64,000 nt of DNA, taken from contig NW_027484964.1 of the NCBI RefSeq assembly GCF_050908995.1, forward strand, positions 22,648-86,647, given 5' to 3'. The DNA is from Andrena cerasifolii. Taxonomy: Eukaryota > Arthropoda > Insecta > Hymenoptera > Andrenidae. The position numbers and the translations under genes were made by a program. Below are positions 18,446 to 31,724 of this stretch, in pieces. Each line of letters starts with the position of its first letter. Position 1 is the stretch's first letter. The notes under the pieces were generated by a model, which was given only the letters and a program-made list of their open reading frames with translations, was not told where the DNA came from and ran no database searches.

Positions 18446-20121
18446 ATGGCTGCAGGACATGACTGTCGCAGGGTATTTGTGTCTCGTTTGGCTTCATACA
18501 CAAAGAAGGAACACCTACTTAAGGTATTCGAGCCGTTCGGCCCGATCCATGCGGTGGTCCGGAGGAAGAACTCTGGGAATGTGGCGTTCATCACCTTTAC
18601 TACCCCGGAGCAAGCTGACCTAGTGGTGGAAGCGGCAGCGGCTCAACCAAATCCTGTGTCACAAGCGGAAGCTGAAAGTTTCTCTTGGAGACTCCTGGCA
18701 TGAGGCGGTGCAGATTCCTCTCACTGGAGCGCCGGCAAATCCACCGGGTCCGGATCCGTTCGGAGGCTTGATCATCAAACCCTGGGGCGCGTCCGTACTA
18801 CCGGAGGAGTGCGTGGCGATGATAGCAGCGCTGCTTCCGTACCCGGACCGAGCCAGGATGGAGCGGGTCTCTCGGCTATGGAGAAGAGCAAGCTTGGCGT
18901 CCCATCGGGGAACAACGGCCATCAACTTGGAGGACTGGAGGTGGGACAACGAATGGGGTCACCGGCCCATTTCCACCGAAGCGTTCTATTGGATGCTTCA
19001 GCGTTGCGGTCGATATGTATTAAACATCAGCCTCAACGAGCGGTACCTATCTAGCTCACTGAAGCCGCAAGTTCTAGCCATAGCTTGTGAGGGCAGCGTG
19101 AATCTCACTACCTTAGATTTAAGAAGCGTAACGATTCGACCGTCGGCGCTACGAGCTTGGAGGGGAGGCTGACGTTGAGATCTCTGTCATTGGGGAGATG
19201 CGAGGGGCCCGTTGACCAATACTTGTCGGAGATAACGAGCAGATTGCGACACCTATCTATTCATAACAATACATTTACGGGAAAATCTTTAGAGAAGGGT
19301 TTTGAATTAGAGACACTGGAAATCGAAAATTGCCAAAACCTCAGAGATGCTTGCATCTCTTCGGCGCTAGCGTCATGTTCGGGATTGAGCCAATTAAAGA
19401 TATCACGGAGCCCCGGTCTCAGGTCCCCCGGTGTACTTACAGCCTTAACAAGAAACACAAAAGTGTCCGAAACTCTCGAGTGTCTGACGTTTGGTACTCT
19501 CAATTTTGATCAATCTCCGCTCATCGGTGAAGCGGAGGAGTTCGAGATGATATTTTTATCGCCGGAACTGATCATCATTGCTGTGAATTTTATTATGCAT
19601 TATAAAAACATCACCTCGCTAAGCGTAGCTCTTTGCAGATGGGTTGACGGTAATGTTGTCCAGGCCATGGGAGCTCATATGAGGTCACTAAAACGACTAA
19701 ATGTAAGCTCTTGCATATCCATAAGAGGCGCAGAGCTTGCACTCTTGGGGAGCTTACGCAATGCGAAGAGCTTTTCATGAACAACATGTATAGTGATGTC
19801 GAAGCTACATTTCTGGCCCGTTTAGACAATCTAAAACGATTGGACGCTCGAGACAATTTGGGGATCACTGATCTGGACATTTGTGGTTTTCTGGAACACG
19901 CAATTGATGTTGAGTTAATCAATATCGAGGGGTGTAACCGAATAACTCGGGCTACCGTGGTATCAGCAGGGAACACTATCCCTATTAGAAGACATAAATT
20001 ACATCTGCACCTCGGCCAAACTCAGGCATACCACGTGAAGAGGGACCGGAAAAACATCTTTTTGACAATAACCTATGATAGGATCACCCCGCGTGCGTAT
20101 TTTGTGGTGAGCGATCCCTGA
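18446..20121 (+). pseudogene. RRM - F-box - LRR gene of the element, broken by three frameshifts (copy 2)
   Basis: This is collinear with 6903-8578. Relative to copy 1 there is one extra A in the run at 18649-18651 (between RRM and F-box), one missing T near 19157 (start of the LRRs) and one missing C near 19742 (late LRRs). It does keep the base that copy 1 lacks near 8006. The frame pieces are about 18446-18703, 18708-19172, 19157-19780 and 19711-20121. The env-overlapping upstream extension also has a stop at 18422-18424. With 18 substitutions and 4 indels over 1.77 kb against copy 1, this segment is roughly three times more diverged than pol, env or LTR. It cannot make the full protein from this copy. 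Confidence 0.8.
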
Positions 20122-20253
20122 TGCGTGACAGCGTGCATTCTGCACTCTGGTAAATCCTCGTTACACTATGGGGTCGTTTCTCCGGCGTGCCGTCTCGATG
20201 GTTGGATCAGCGGTGCCCCGTCGCTATCGCGTCGTCGGGACGACGACGTTTCT

Positions 20254-20266
20254 AAGGAAGGAGGGG
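20254..20266 (+). other. Polypurine tract (copy 2)
   Basis: It is the same 13-base AAGGAAGGAGGGG as at 8711-8723, directly before the 3' LTR. Bases 20122-20253 hold no gene that I can see. Confidence 0.9.
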
Positions 20267-21135
20267 TGTTACGTCCCGAAACTTCAAAATTTTTAAAAAT
20301 AAAATCTTAGTTATTTTTCTTTTCTCTTTTGATAGTGGGCAGAGTGCTTCGGCAACGCTTAGCGTTCTGGGAAATCCCTCGTCGAGCGCATTTCTGTTCA
20401 CTGTATTTTATCTATGAAAATGGATACTCGGTTCTGGGAACGTCGTCGTCGCAACGTTTGACCGTTGCACTGTACCCTGAACGTGGGACTGTGCTGAGGC
20501 ATCAGCGTGGTTCTCAGTAGTTCATTCAGAATAAGCGGTTGTTCTCATCCCTCGCGACATTGATTAAATGTAAGCGGTGGGGGTGCGTCTTGACAATGCA
20601 TCTAGCATTTTGGTGAAACCTCGTCGAGCGCATTTCCGACCGTCGAATCGTCGCATCAATGTAAAGGAGTGATCTGAGTGTGAGAAGCGTGGGGATGAGA
20701 GTACCCTGTTTGACGCCGGTAGCGCATAAGTATAAAGTATGAAAGAACGAAGGTGAGAACACCTAATGACATCGTGCAACGGTTGCTGGGGCATGATTAG
20801 GACTGCAGCGTCAGCTTTTCTGAGCGGGCCTCATGGCCGGACGCTCTCGGGGGCGCGAAGCTGAAGTCACTCTTTGTCGTACAGTCGCGGAGAGCGTGAC
20901 GAGTGTCCGTGGATAGTAATTTCTTTTTCTTAATTTAAATTCTATTTCGAGCCAGAGATTCATAAGTTTTAGTGAATGGACTCATCTTTCCACGTTAAAC
21001 GTTTTCTAACTTCATCGATTTCTGAATCTTATAAATCTGCGTTTTATATTCGTTTAATAATCCTGGCTAATTCTCTATGTTGCGTTGGGATCAACCTTCT
21101 GTTAGGTCTCATTCCTTCTTGCGTTTGTTTTATTC

Positions 21136-21148
21136 TATATATATATAT
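21136..21148 (+). promoter_or_regulatory. TATA-like run in 3' LTR
   Basis: Equivalent of 9593-9603, lengthened by two bases. Transcription from here would read out into the satellite array. Confidence 0.4.
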
Positions 21149-21480
21149 CGCTTTCATTTATAACAACCGTCAATATCGTGTGTGAGTGTGAATTTCTCTT
21201 TCCTAGGCGCGGAACAGGTGTTTTATAGAACGTATACGAACGAAATTCGAACATTGTAGAAAAATAGCCGATATAGCGGGTGAGTTGCGCATTTCTTTTC
21301 CTTAAAAACATTGTAAGCAGTTAACGATTGGCGAGCGTAAATTCTTGTAAAGCAAATATTTTATGTGATCTATTGCCAACTGGCGAATGCGGAGGTAATG
21401 GAGAGTCAATATTGGCTTTAGCCAATATTTTGGGACTACCCTTGGCTCTCTAGCCCTCTTAACGTCAGAACAAGAGAAAG

Positions 21481-21486
21481 AATAAA
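21481..21486 (+). terminator. Poly(A) signal AATAAA in 3' LTR
   Basis: Equivalent of 9936-9941. In this LTR it would serve to end the element transcript about 230 bases before the satellite. Confidence 0.5.
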
Positions 21487-24400
21487 AGTATAACTATACA
21501 CATTTGAACTTTACACTCGAGCAGAAGTTATTTAATGAAATACAATAATTCAGTGCGGGGCCTGTATAGGACTAGATCTTTGAATCCCGATACCAAACAA
21601 AATTCTATAAATTACTAATTACTAAATTGCACTGTAACGCGCATAACATTCTTCCGATCAAACCGATTTAAATACCAAATCCTCGAACTCCGCGTTTACC
21701 TAGTAACCGCGTTACAGAACAAACGAACAAACGAACAAACGAACAAACGAACAAAGGAACAAACGAACAAACGAACAAACGAACAAACGAACAAACGAAC
21801 AAACGAACAAACGAACAAACGAACAATCGAACAAAGAGACAAAGAAACAAAGAAACAAAGAAAAAAACGAACCAACGAACCAACGAACCAACGAACCAAA
21901 GAACCAACGAACAATCGAACAAACGAACAAACGAACAAACGAACATACGAACAAACGAACAAACGAACAAACGAACAAACGAACAAACGAACAAACGAAC
22001 AAACGAACAAACGAACAAACGAACAAACGAACAAACGAACAAACGAACAAACGAACAAACGAACAAACGAACAAACGAACAAACGAACAAACGAACAAAC
22101 GAATAAAAGAACAAACGAACAAACGAACAATCGAACAAACGAACAAACGAACAAACGAACAAACGAACAAACGAACAAACGAACAAACGAACAAACGAAC
22201 AAACGAACAAACGAACAAACCAACAAACGAACAAACGAACAAACGAACAAACGAACAAACGAACAAACGAACAAACGAACAAACGAACAAACGAACAAAC
22301 CAACAAACGAACAAACGAACAAACGAACAAACGAACAAACGAACAAACCAACATACGAACAAACGAACAATCGAACAAAGAGACAAAGAAATAAAGAAAA
22401 AAACCAACCAACGAACCAACGAACCTACGAACCAACGAACCAACGAACCAACGAACAAACGAACCAACGAACAAACGAAAAAACGAAAAAACGAAAAAAC
22501 GACAAAACGAACAAACGAAAAAACGAACAAACGAACAAACGAACAAACGAATAAAAGAACAAACGAACAAACGAACAATCGAACAAACGAACAAACGAAC
22601 AAACGAACAAACGAACAAACGAACAAACGAACAAACGAACAAACGAACAAACGAACAAACGAACAAACGAACAAACGAACAAACGAACAAACGAACAAAC
22701 GAACAAACGAACAAACGAACAAACGAACAAACGAACAAACGAACAAACCAACAAACGAACAAACGAACAAACGAACAAACGAACAAACGAACAAACCAAC
22801 AAACGAACATACGAACAAACGAACAATCGAACAAAGAGACAAAGAAATAAAGAAAAAAACCAACCAACGAACCAACGAACCAACGAACCAACGAACCAAC
22901 GAACAAACGAACCAACGAACCAACGAACCAATGAACCAACGAACCCACGAACAAACGAACAAGCGATCAAGCGAACAAACGAACAAACGAACAAACGAAC
23001 AATCGAACAAAGAGACAAAGAAACAGAGAAACAAGGAAACAAAGAAACAATCGAACCAACGAGCCAACGAACCAACGAACCAACGAACAAACGACCAAAC
23101 GAACAAACGAACAAACGAACAAACGAACAAACGAACAAACGGACAAACGAACAAACGAACAAACGGACAAACGAACAAACGAACAAACGAACAAACGAAC
23201 AAACGAACAAACGAACAAACGAACCAACGAACCAACGAACCAACGAACCAACGAACCAACGAACCAACGAACCAACGAACCAACGAAACAACGAACCAAC
23301 GAAACAACGAACCAACGAACCAACGAACCAACGAACAAACGAAAAAACGACAAAACGAACAAACGAACAAACGAACAAACGAACAAACGAATAAAAGAAC
23401 AAACGAACAAACGAACAATCGAACAAACGAACAAACGAACAAACGAACAAACGAACAAACGAACAAACGAACAAACGAACAAACGAACAAACGAACAAAC
23501 GAACAAACGAACAAACGAACAAACGAACAAACGAACAAACGAACAAACGAACAAACGAACAAACGAACAAACGAACAAACGAACAAACGAACAAACGAAC
23601 AAAGGAACAAACGAACAAACGAACAAACGAACAAACGAACAAACGAACAACCGAAAAAACGAACAAACGAACAAACGAACAATCGAACAAAGAGACAAAG
23701 AAACAAAGAAACAAAGAAAAAACGAACCAACGAACCAACGAACCAACGAACCAACGAACCAACAAACAAACGAAACAACGAACCATCGAACCAACGAACC
23801 AATGAACCAACGAACCCACGAACAAACGAACAAGCGAACAAACGAACAAACGAACAAACGAACAATCGAACAAAGAGAAAAGGAAACAAGGAAACAAAGA
23901 AACAAACGAAACAACGAGCCATCGAACCAACGAACCAACGAACCAACGAACCAACGAACCAACGAACCAAAGAACCAACGAACCAACGAACCAAAGAACC
24001 AACGAACCAACGAACCAAGGAACCAACGAACCAACGAACCAACGAACCAACGAACCAACGAACCAACGAACCAACGAACCAACGAACCAACGAACCAACG
24101 AACCAACGACAAAACGAACAAACGAACAAACGAACAAACGAACAAACGAATAAAAGAACAAACGAACAAACGAACAATCGAACAATCGAACAAACGAACA
24201 AACGAACAAACGAACCAACGAACCAACGAACAAACGAACAAACGAACAAACGAACATACGAACAAACGAACAAACGAACAAACGAACAAACGAACAAACG
24301 AACAAACGAACAAACGAACAAACGAACAAACGAACAAACGAACAAACGAACAAACGAACAAACGAACAAACGAACAAACGAACAAACGAACAAACGAACA

Positions 24401-25639
24401 AACGAACAAACGAACAAACGAACAAACGAACAAACGAACAAACGAACAAACGAACAAACGAGCAAACGAACAAACGAACAAACGAACAAACCAACAAACG
24501 AACATACGAACAAACGAACAATCAAACAAAGAGACAAAGAAATAAAGAAAAAAACCAACCAACGAACCAACGAACCAAAGAACCAACGAACCAACGAACA
24601 AACGAACCAACGAACCAACGAACCAATGAACCAACGAACCCACGAACAAACGAACAAGCGAACAAGCGAACAAACGAACAAACGAACAAACGAACAATCG
24701 AACAAAGAGACAAAGAAACAGAGAAACAAGGAAACAAAGAAACAAACGAACCAACGAGCCAACGAACCAACGAACCAATGAACCAACGAACCCACGAACA
24801 ATCGAACAAGCGAACAAACGAACAAACGAACAAACGAACAAAAGAACAAAGAGAAAAGGAAACAAGGAAACAAAGAAACAAACGAAACAACGAGCCATCG
24901 AACCAACGAACCAACGAACCAACGAACCAACGAACCAAAGAACCAACGAACCAACGAACCAAAGAACCAACGAACCAACGAACCAACGAACCAACGAACC
25001 AACGAACCAACGAACCAACGAACCAACGAACCAACGAACCAACGAACCAACGAACCAACGAACCAACGAACCAACGACAAAACGAACAAACGAACAAACG
25101 AACAAACGAACAAACGAATAAAAGAACAAACGAACAAACGAACAATCTAACAATCGAACAAACGAACAAACGAACAAACGAACCAACGAACCAACGAACC
25201 AACGAACCAAAGAACCAACGAACAATCGAACAAACGAAAAAACGAACAAACGAACATACGAACAAACGAACAAACGAACAAACGAACAAACGAACAAACG
25301 AACAAACGAACAAACGAACAAACGAACAAACGAACAAACGAACAAACGAACCAACGAACCAACGAACCAACGAACCAACGAACCAACGAACCAACGAACC
25401 AACGAACCAACGAACCAACGAACCAACGAACCAACGAACCAACGAACCAACGAACCAACGAATAAAAGAACAAACGAACAAACGAACAATCGAACAAACG
25501 AACAAACGAACAAACGAACAAACGAACAAACGAACAAACGAACAATCGAACAAAGAGACAAAGAAACAAAGAAACAAAGAAAAAAACGAACCAACGAACC
25601 AACGAACCAACGAAACAACGAACCAACGAACCAACGAAC

Positions 25640-28600
25640 CAACGAACAAACGAAAAAACGACAGAACGACAGAACGAACAAACGAACAAACGAACAAACG
25701 AACAAACGAATAAAAGAACAAACGAACAAACGAACAATCGAACAAACGAACAAACGAACAAACGAACAAACGAACAAACGAATAAAAGAACAAACGAACA
25801 AACGAACAATCGAACAAACGAACAAACGAACAAACGAACAAACGAACAAACGAACAAACGAACAAACGAACAAACGAACAAACGAACAAACGAACAAACG
25901 AACAAACGAACAAACGAGCAAACGAACAAACGAACAAACGAACAAACGAACAAACGAACAAACGAACAAACGAACAAACGAACAAACGAACAAACGAACA
26001 AACGAACAAACGAACAAACCAACAAACGAACAAACGAACAAACCAACAAACCAACAAACGAACAAACGAACAATCGAACAAAGAGACAAAGAAATAAAGA
26101 AAAGACGAACCAACGAACCAACGAACCAACGAACCAACGAACCAACGAACAAACGAACAAACGAACAATCGAACAAAGAGACAAAGAAACAGAGAAACAA
26201 GGAAACAAAGAAACAAACGAACCAACGAGCCAACGAACCAACGAACCAACGAACAAACGAACAAACGAACAAACGAACAAACGAACAAATGCACAAACGA
26301 ACAAACGAACAAACGAACATACGAACAAACGAACAAACGAACAAACGAACAAACGAACAAACGAACAAACGAACAAACGAACAAACGAACAAACGAACAA
26401 ACGAACAAACGAACAAACGAACAAACGAACAAACGAACAAACGAACAAACGAACAAACGAACAAACGAACAAACGAACAATCGAACAAAGAGACAAAGAA
26501 ACAGAGAAACAAGGAAACAAAGAAACAAACGAACCAACGAGCCAACGAACCAACGAACCAATGAACCAACGAACCAACGAACCAACGAACCAACGAACCA
26601 ACGAACCAACGAACCAACGAACCAACGAACCAACGAACCAACGAACCAACGAACCAACGAACCAACGAACCAACGAACCAACGACAAAACGAACAAACGA
26701 ACAAACGAACAAACGAACAAACGAATAAAAGAACAAACGAACAAACGAACAATCTAACAATCGAACAAACGAACAAACGAACAAACGAACAAACGAGCAA
26801 ACGAACAAACGAACAAACGAACAAACCAACAAACGAACATACGAACAAACGAACAATCAAACAAAGAGACAAAGAAATAAAGAAAAAAACCAACCAACGA
26901 ACCAACGAACCAAAGAACCAACGAACCAACGAACAAACGAACCAACGAACCAACGAACCAATGAACCAACGAACCCACGAACAAACGAACAAGCGAACAA
27001 GCGAACAAACGAACAAACGAACAACGAACAATCGAACAAAGAGACAAAGAAACAGAGAAACAAGGAAACAAAGAAACAAACGAACCAACGAGCCAACGAA
27101 CCAACGAACCAATGAACCAACGAACCCACGAACAATCGAACAAGCGAACAAACGAACAAACGAACAAACGAACAAAAGAACAAAGAGAAAAGGAAACAAG
27201 GAAACAAAGAAACAAACGAAACAACGAGCCATCGAACCAACGAACCAACGAACCAACGAACCAACGAACCAAAGAACCAACGAACCAACGAACCAAAGAA
27301 CCAACGAACCAACGAACCAACGAACCAACGAACCAACGAACCAACGAACCAACGAACCAACGAACCAACGAACCAACGAACCAACGAACCAACAAACCAA
27401 CGAACCAACGACAAAACGAACAAACGAACAAACGAACAAACGAACAAACGAACAAACGAACAAACGAACAAACGAACAAACGAACAAACGAACAAACGAA
27501 CAAACGAACAAACGAACAAACGAACAAACGAACAAACGAACAAACGAACAAACGAACAAACGAACAAACGAACAAACGAACAAACGAACAAACGAACAAA
27601 CGAACAAACGAACCAACGAACAAACGAACAAACGAACCAACGAACCAACGAACCAACGAACCAACGAACCAACGAACCAACGAACCAACGAACCAACGAA
27701 CCAACGAATAAAAGAACAAACGAACAAACGAACCAACGAACCAACGAACCAACGAACCAACGACAAAACGAACAAACGAACAAACGAACAAACGAACAAA
27801 CGAATAAAAGAACAAACGAACAAACGAACAATCTAACAATCGAACAAACGAACAAACGAACAAACGAACCAACGAACAAACGAACAAACGAACAAACGAA
27901 CAAACGAACAAACGAACAAACGAACAAACGAACAAACGAACAAACGAACAAACGAACAAACGAACAAACGAACAAACGAACAAACGAACAAACGAACAAA
28001 CGAACAATCGAACAAAGAGACAAAGAAACAAAGAAACAAAGAAAAAACGAACCAACGAACCAACGAACCAACGAACAAACGAAAAAACGACAGAACGACA
28101 GAACGAACAAACGAACAAACGAACAAACGAACAAACGAATAAAAGAACAAACGAACAAACGAACAAACGAACAAACGAACAAACGAACAAACGAACAAAC
28201 GAACAAACGAACAAACGAATATAAGAACAAACGAACAAACGAACAATCGAACAAACGAACAAACGAACAAACGAACAAACGAACAAACGAACAAACGAAC
28301 AAACGAACAAACGAACAAACGAACAAACGAACAAACGAACAAACGAACAAACGAACAAACGAACAAACGAACAAACGAACAAACGAACAAACGAACAAAC
28401 GAACAAACGAACAAACGAACAAACGAACAAACGAACAAACGAACAAACGAACAAACGAACAAACGAACAAACGAACAAACGAACAAACGAACAAACGAAC
28501 AAACGAACAAACGAACAAACGAACAAACGAACCAACGAACAAACGAACAAACGAACCAACGAACCAACGAACCAACGAACCAACGAACCAACGAACCAAC

Positions 28601-31170
28601 GAACCAACGAACCAACGAACCAACGAATAAAAGAACAAACGAACAAACGAACCAACGAACCAACGAACCAACGAACCAACGACAAAACGAACAAACGAAC
28701 AAACGAACAAACGAACAAACGAATAAAAGAACAAACGAACAAACGAACAATCTAACAATCGAACAAACGAACAAACGAACAAACGAACCAACGAACAAAC
28801 GAACAAACGAACAAACGAACAAACGAACAAACGAACAAACGAACAAACGAACAAACGAACAAACGAACAAACGAACAAACGAACAAACGAACAAACGAAC
28901 AAACGAACAAACGAACAAACGAACAATCGAACAAAGAGACAAAGAAACAAAGAAACAAAGAAAAAACGAACCAACGAACCAACGAACCAACGAACAAACG
29001 AAAAAACGACAGAACGACAGAACGAACAAACGAACAAACGAACAAACGAACAAACGAATAAAAGAACAAACGAACAAACCAACAAACGAACAAACGAACA
29101 AACGAACAAACAAACAAACGAACAAACGAACAAACGAATATAAGAACAAACGAACAAACGAACAATCGAACAAACGAACAAACGAACAAACGAACAAACG
29201 AACAAACGAACAAACGAACAAACGAACAAACGAACAAACGAACAAACGAACAAACGAACAAACGAACAAACGAACAAACGAACAAACGAACAAACGAACA
29301 AACGAATAAAAGAACAAACGAACAAACGAACAATCTAACAATCGAACAAACGAACAAACGAACAAACGAACCAACGAACAAACGAACAAACGAACAAACG
29401 AACAAACGAACAAACGAACAAACGAACAAACGAACAAACGAACAAACGAACAAACGAACAAACGAACAATCGAACAAAGAGACAAAGAAACAAAGAAACA
29501 AAGAAAAAACGAACCAACGAACCAACGAACCAACGAACAAACGAAAAAACGACAGAACGACAGAACGAACAAACGAACAAACGAACAAACGAACAAACGA
29601 ATAAAAGAACAAACGAACAAACCAACAAACGAACAAACGAACAAACGAACAAACAAACAAACGAACAAACGAACAAACGAATATAAGAACAAACGAACAA
29701 ACGAACAATCGAACAAACGAACAAACGAACAAACGAACAAACGAACAAACGAACAAACGAACAAACGAACAAACGAACAAACGAACAAACGAACAAACGA
29801 ACAAACGAACAAACGAACAAACGAACAAACGAACAAACGAACAAACGAACAAACGAACAAACGAACAAACGAACCAACGAACAAACGAACAAACGAACCA
29901 ACGAACCAACGAACCAACGAACCAACGAACCAACGAACCAACGAACCAACGAACCAACGAACCAACGAATAAAAGAACAAACGAACAAACGAACAATCGA
30001 ACAAACGAACAAACGAACAAACGAACAAACGAACAAACGAACAAACGAACAAACGAACAAACGAACAAACGAACAAACGAACAAACGAACAAACGAACAA
30101 ACGAACAAATGCACAAACGAACAAACGAACAAACGAACAAACGAACAAACGAACAAACGAACAAACGAACAAACGAACAAACGAACAAACGAACAAACGA
30201 ACAAACGAACAAACGAACAAACGAACAAACGAACAAACGAACAAACGAACAAACGAACAAACGAACAAACGAACAATCGAACAAACGAACAAACGAACAA
30301 ACGAACAAACGAACAAACGAACAAACGAACAAACGAACAAACGAACAAACGAACAAACGAACAAACGAACAAACGAACAAACGAACCAACGAACCAACGA
30401 ACCAACGAACCAACGAAACAACGAACCAACGAACCAACGAACCAACGAACAAACGAAAAAACGACAGAACGACAGAACGAACAAACGAACAAACGAACAA
30501 ACGAACAAACGAATAAAAGAACAAACGAACAAACGAACAATCGAACAAACGAACAAACGAACAAACGAACAAACGAACAAACGAACAAAAGAACAAACGA
30601 ACAAACGAACAATCGAACAAACGAACAAACGAACAAACGAACAAACGAACAAACGAACAAACGAACAAACGAACAAACGAACAAACGAACAAACGAACAA
30701 ACGAACAAACGAACAAACGAACAAACGAACAAACGAACAAATGCACAAACGAACAAACGAACAAACGAACAAACGAACAAACGAACAACGAACAAACGAA
30801 CAAACGAACAAACGAACAAACGAACAAACGAACAAACGAACAAACGAACCAACGAACCAACGAACCAACGAACCAACGAACCAACGAACCAACGAACCAA
30901 CGAACCAACGAACCAACGAACCAACGAACCAACGAACCAACGAACCAACGAACCAACGATAAAAGAACAAACGAACAAACGAACAATCGAACAAACGAAC
31001 AAACGAACAAAAAACGAACAAACGAACAAACGAACAATCGAACAAAGAGACAAAGAAACAAAGAAACAAAGAAAAAACGAACCAACGAACCAACGAACCA
31101 ACGAAACAACGAACCAACGAACCAACGAACCAACGAACAAACGAAAAAACGACAGAACGACAGAACGAAC
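25640..31170. repeat. Satellite sub-domain marked by the CGACAGAA variant
   Basis: The paired variant CGACAGAA CGACAGAA appears near 25660, 28087, 29005, 29549, 30462 and 31151, and I see it nowhere else in the array. In the same domain, a junction containing TCTAACAATCG recurs at 27832, 28751 and 29334 with matching downstream sequence, giving tandem higher-order units of 919 and 583 bp. A rare ATGCACAAACG marker occurs near 26288, 30108 and 30740. Confidence 0.8.
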
Positions 31171-31676
31171 AAACGAACAAACGAACAAACGAACAAACGA
31201 ATAAAAGAACAAACGAACAAACGAACAATCGAACAAACGAACAAACGAACAAACGAACAAACGAACAAACGAATAAAAGAACAAACGAACAAACGAACAA
31301 TCGAACAAACGAACAAACGAACAAACGAACAAACGAACAAACGAACAAACGAACAAACGAACAAACGAACAAACGAACAAACGAACAAACGAACAAACGA
31401 ACAAACGAACAAACGAACAAACGAGCAAACGAACAAACGAACAAACGAACAAACGAACAAACGAACAAACGAACAAACGAACAAACGAACAAACGAACAA
31501 ACGAACAAACGAACAAACGAACAAACCAACAAACGAACAAACGAACAAACCAACAAACCAACAAACGAACAAACGAACAATCGAACAAAGAGACAAAGAA
31601 ATAAAGAAAAGACGAACCAACGAACCAACGAACCAACGAACAAACGAACAAACGAACAAACGAACAAACGAACAAA

Positions 31677-31724
31677 CGAAGAAACGAAGAAACGAAGAAA
31701 CGAAGAAACGAAGAAACGAAGAAA
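31677..31724. repeat. Unique run of six CGAAGAAA monomers
   Basis: Six consecutive CGAAGAAA units lie between CGAACAAA blocks. I do not see this variant elsewhere in the window, so it is a private expansion. Confidence 0.9.

Larger units (their letters stand above)
8724..21716 (+). mobile_element. Complete copy (copy 2) of the same endogenous retrovirus, 12993 bp, LTR to LTR
   Basis: Two LTRs of 1448 and 1450 bp enclose PBS, gag, pol, env, the RRM/F-box/LRR ORF and a polypurine tract. Gag, Pol and Env are open from start to stop, and only the extra 3' ORF is broken. The element ends at CA (21716) and the satellite begins on the next base, so it sits inside or at the edge of the array. A target-site duplication cannot be tested because the outer 5' flank of the tandem is outside the window. 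Baculovirus-F-like Env plus this Gag-Pol order is known from insect errantiviruses; placing it in that group is by motif and gene order only. Confidence 0.95.
20267..21716 (+). repeat. 3' LTR of copy 2 (1450 bp)
   Basis: It starts TGTTACG and ends CGTTACA. Differences from the central LTR: about six substitutions, two of them adjacent to each other in a GTTTTATAG segment near 21223, and two extra bases in the TA run. The next base, 21717, is the first of the satellite. The four bases following the LTR (GAAC) are the same as the four separating the central LTR from its PBS, so the exact LTR end is uncertain by four bases. Confidence 0.95.

Noticed and set aside
1..21716. tRNA, rRNA or other structured RNA genes
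   Set aside because: Apart from the primer site, which is complementary to a tRNA, I found no cloverleaf or rRNA-like sequence.
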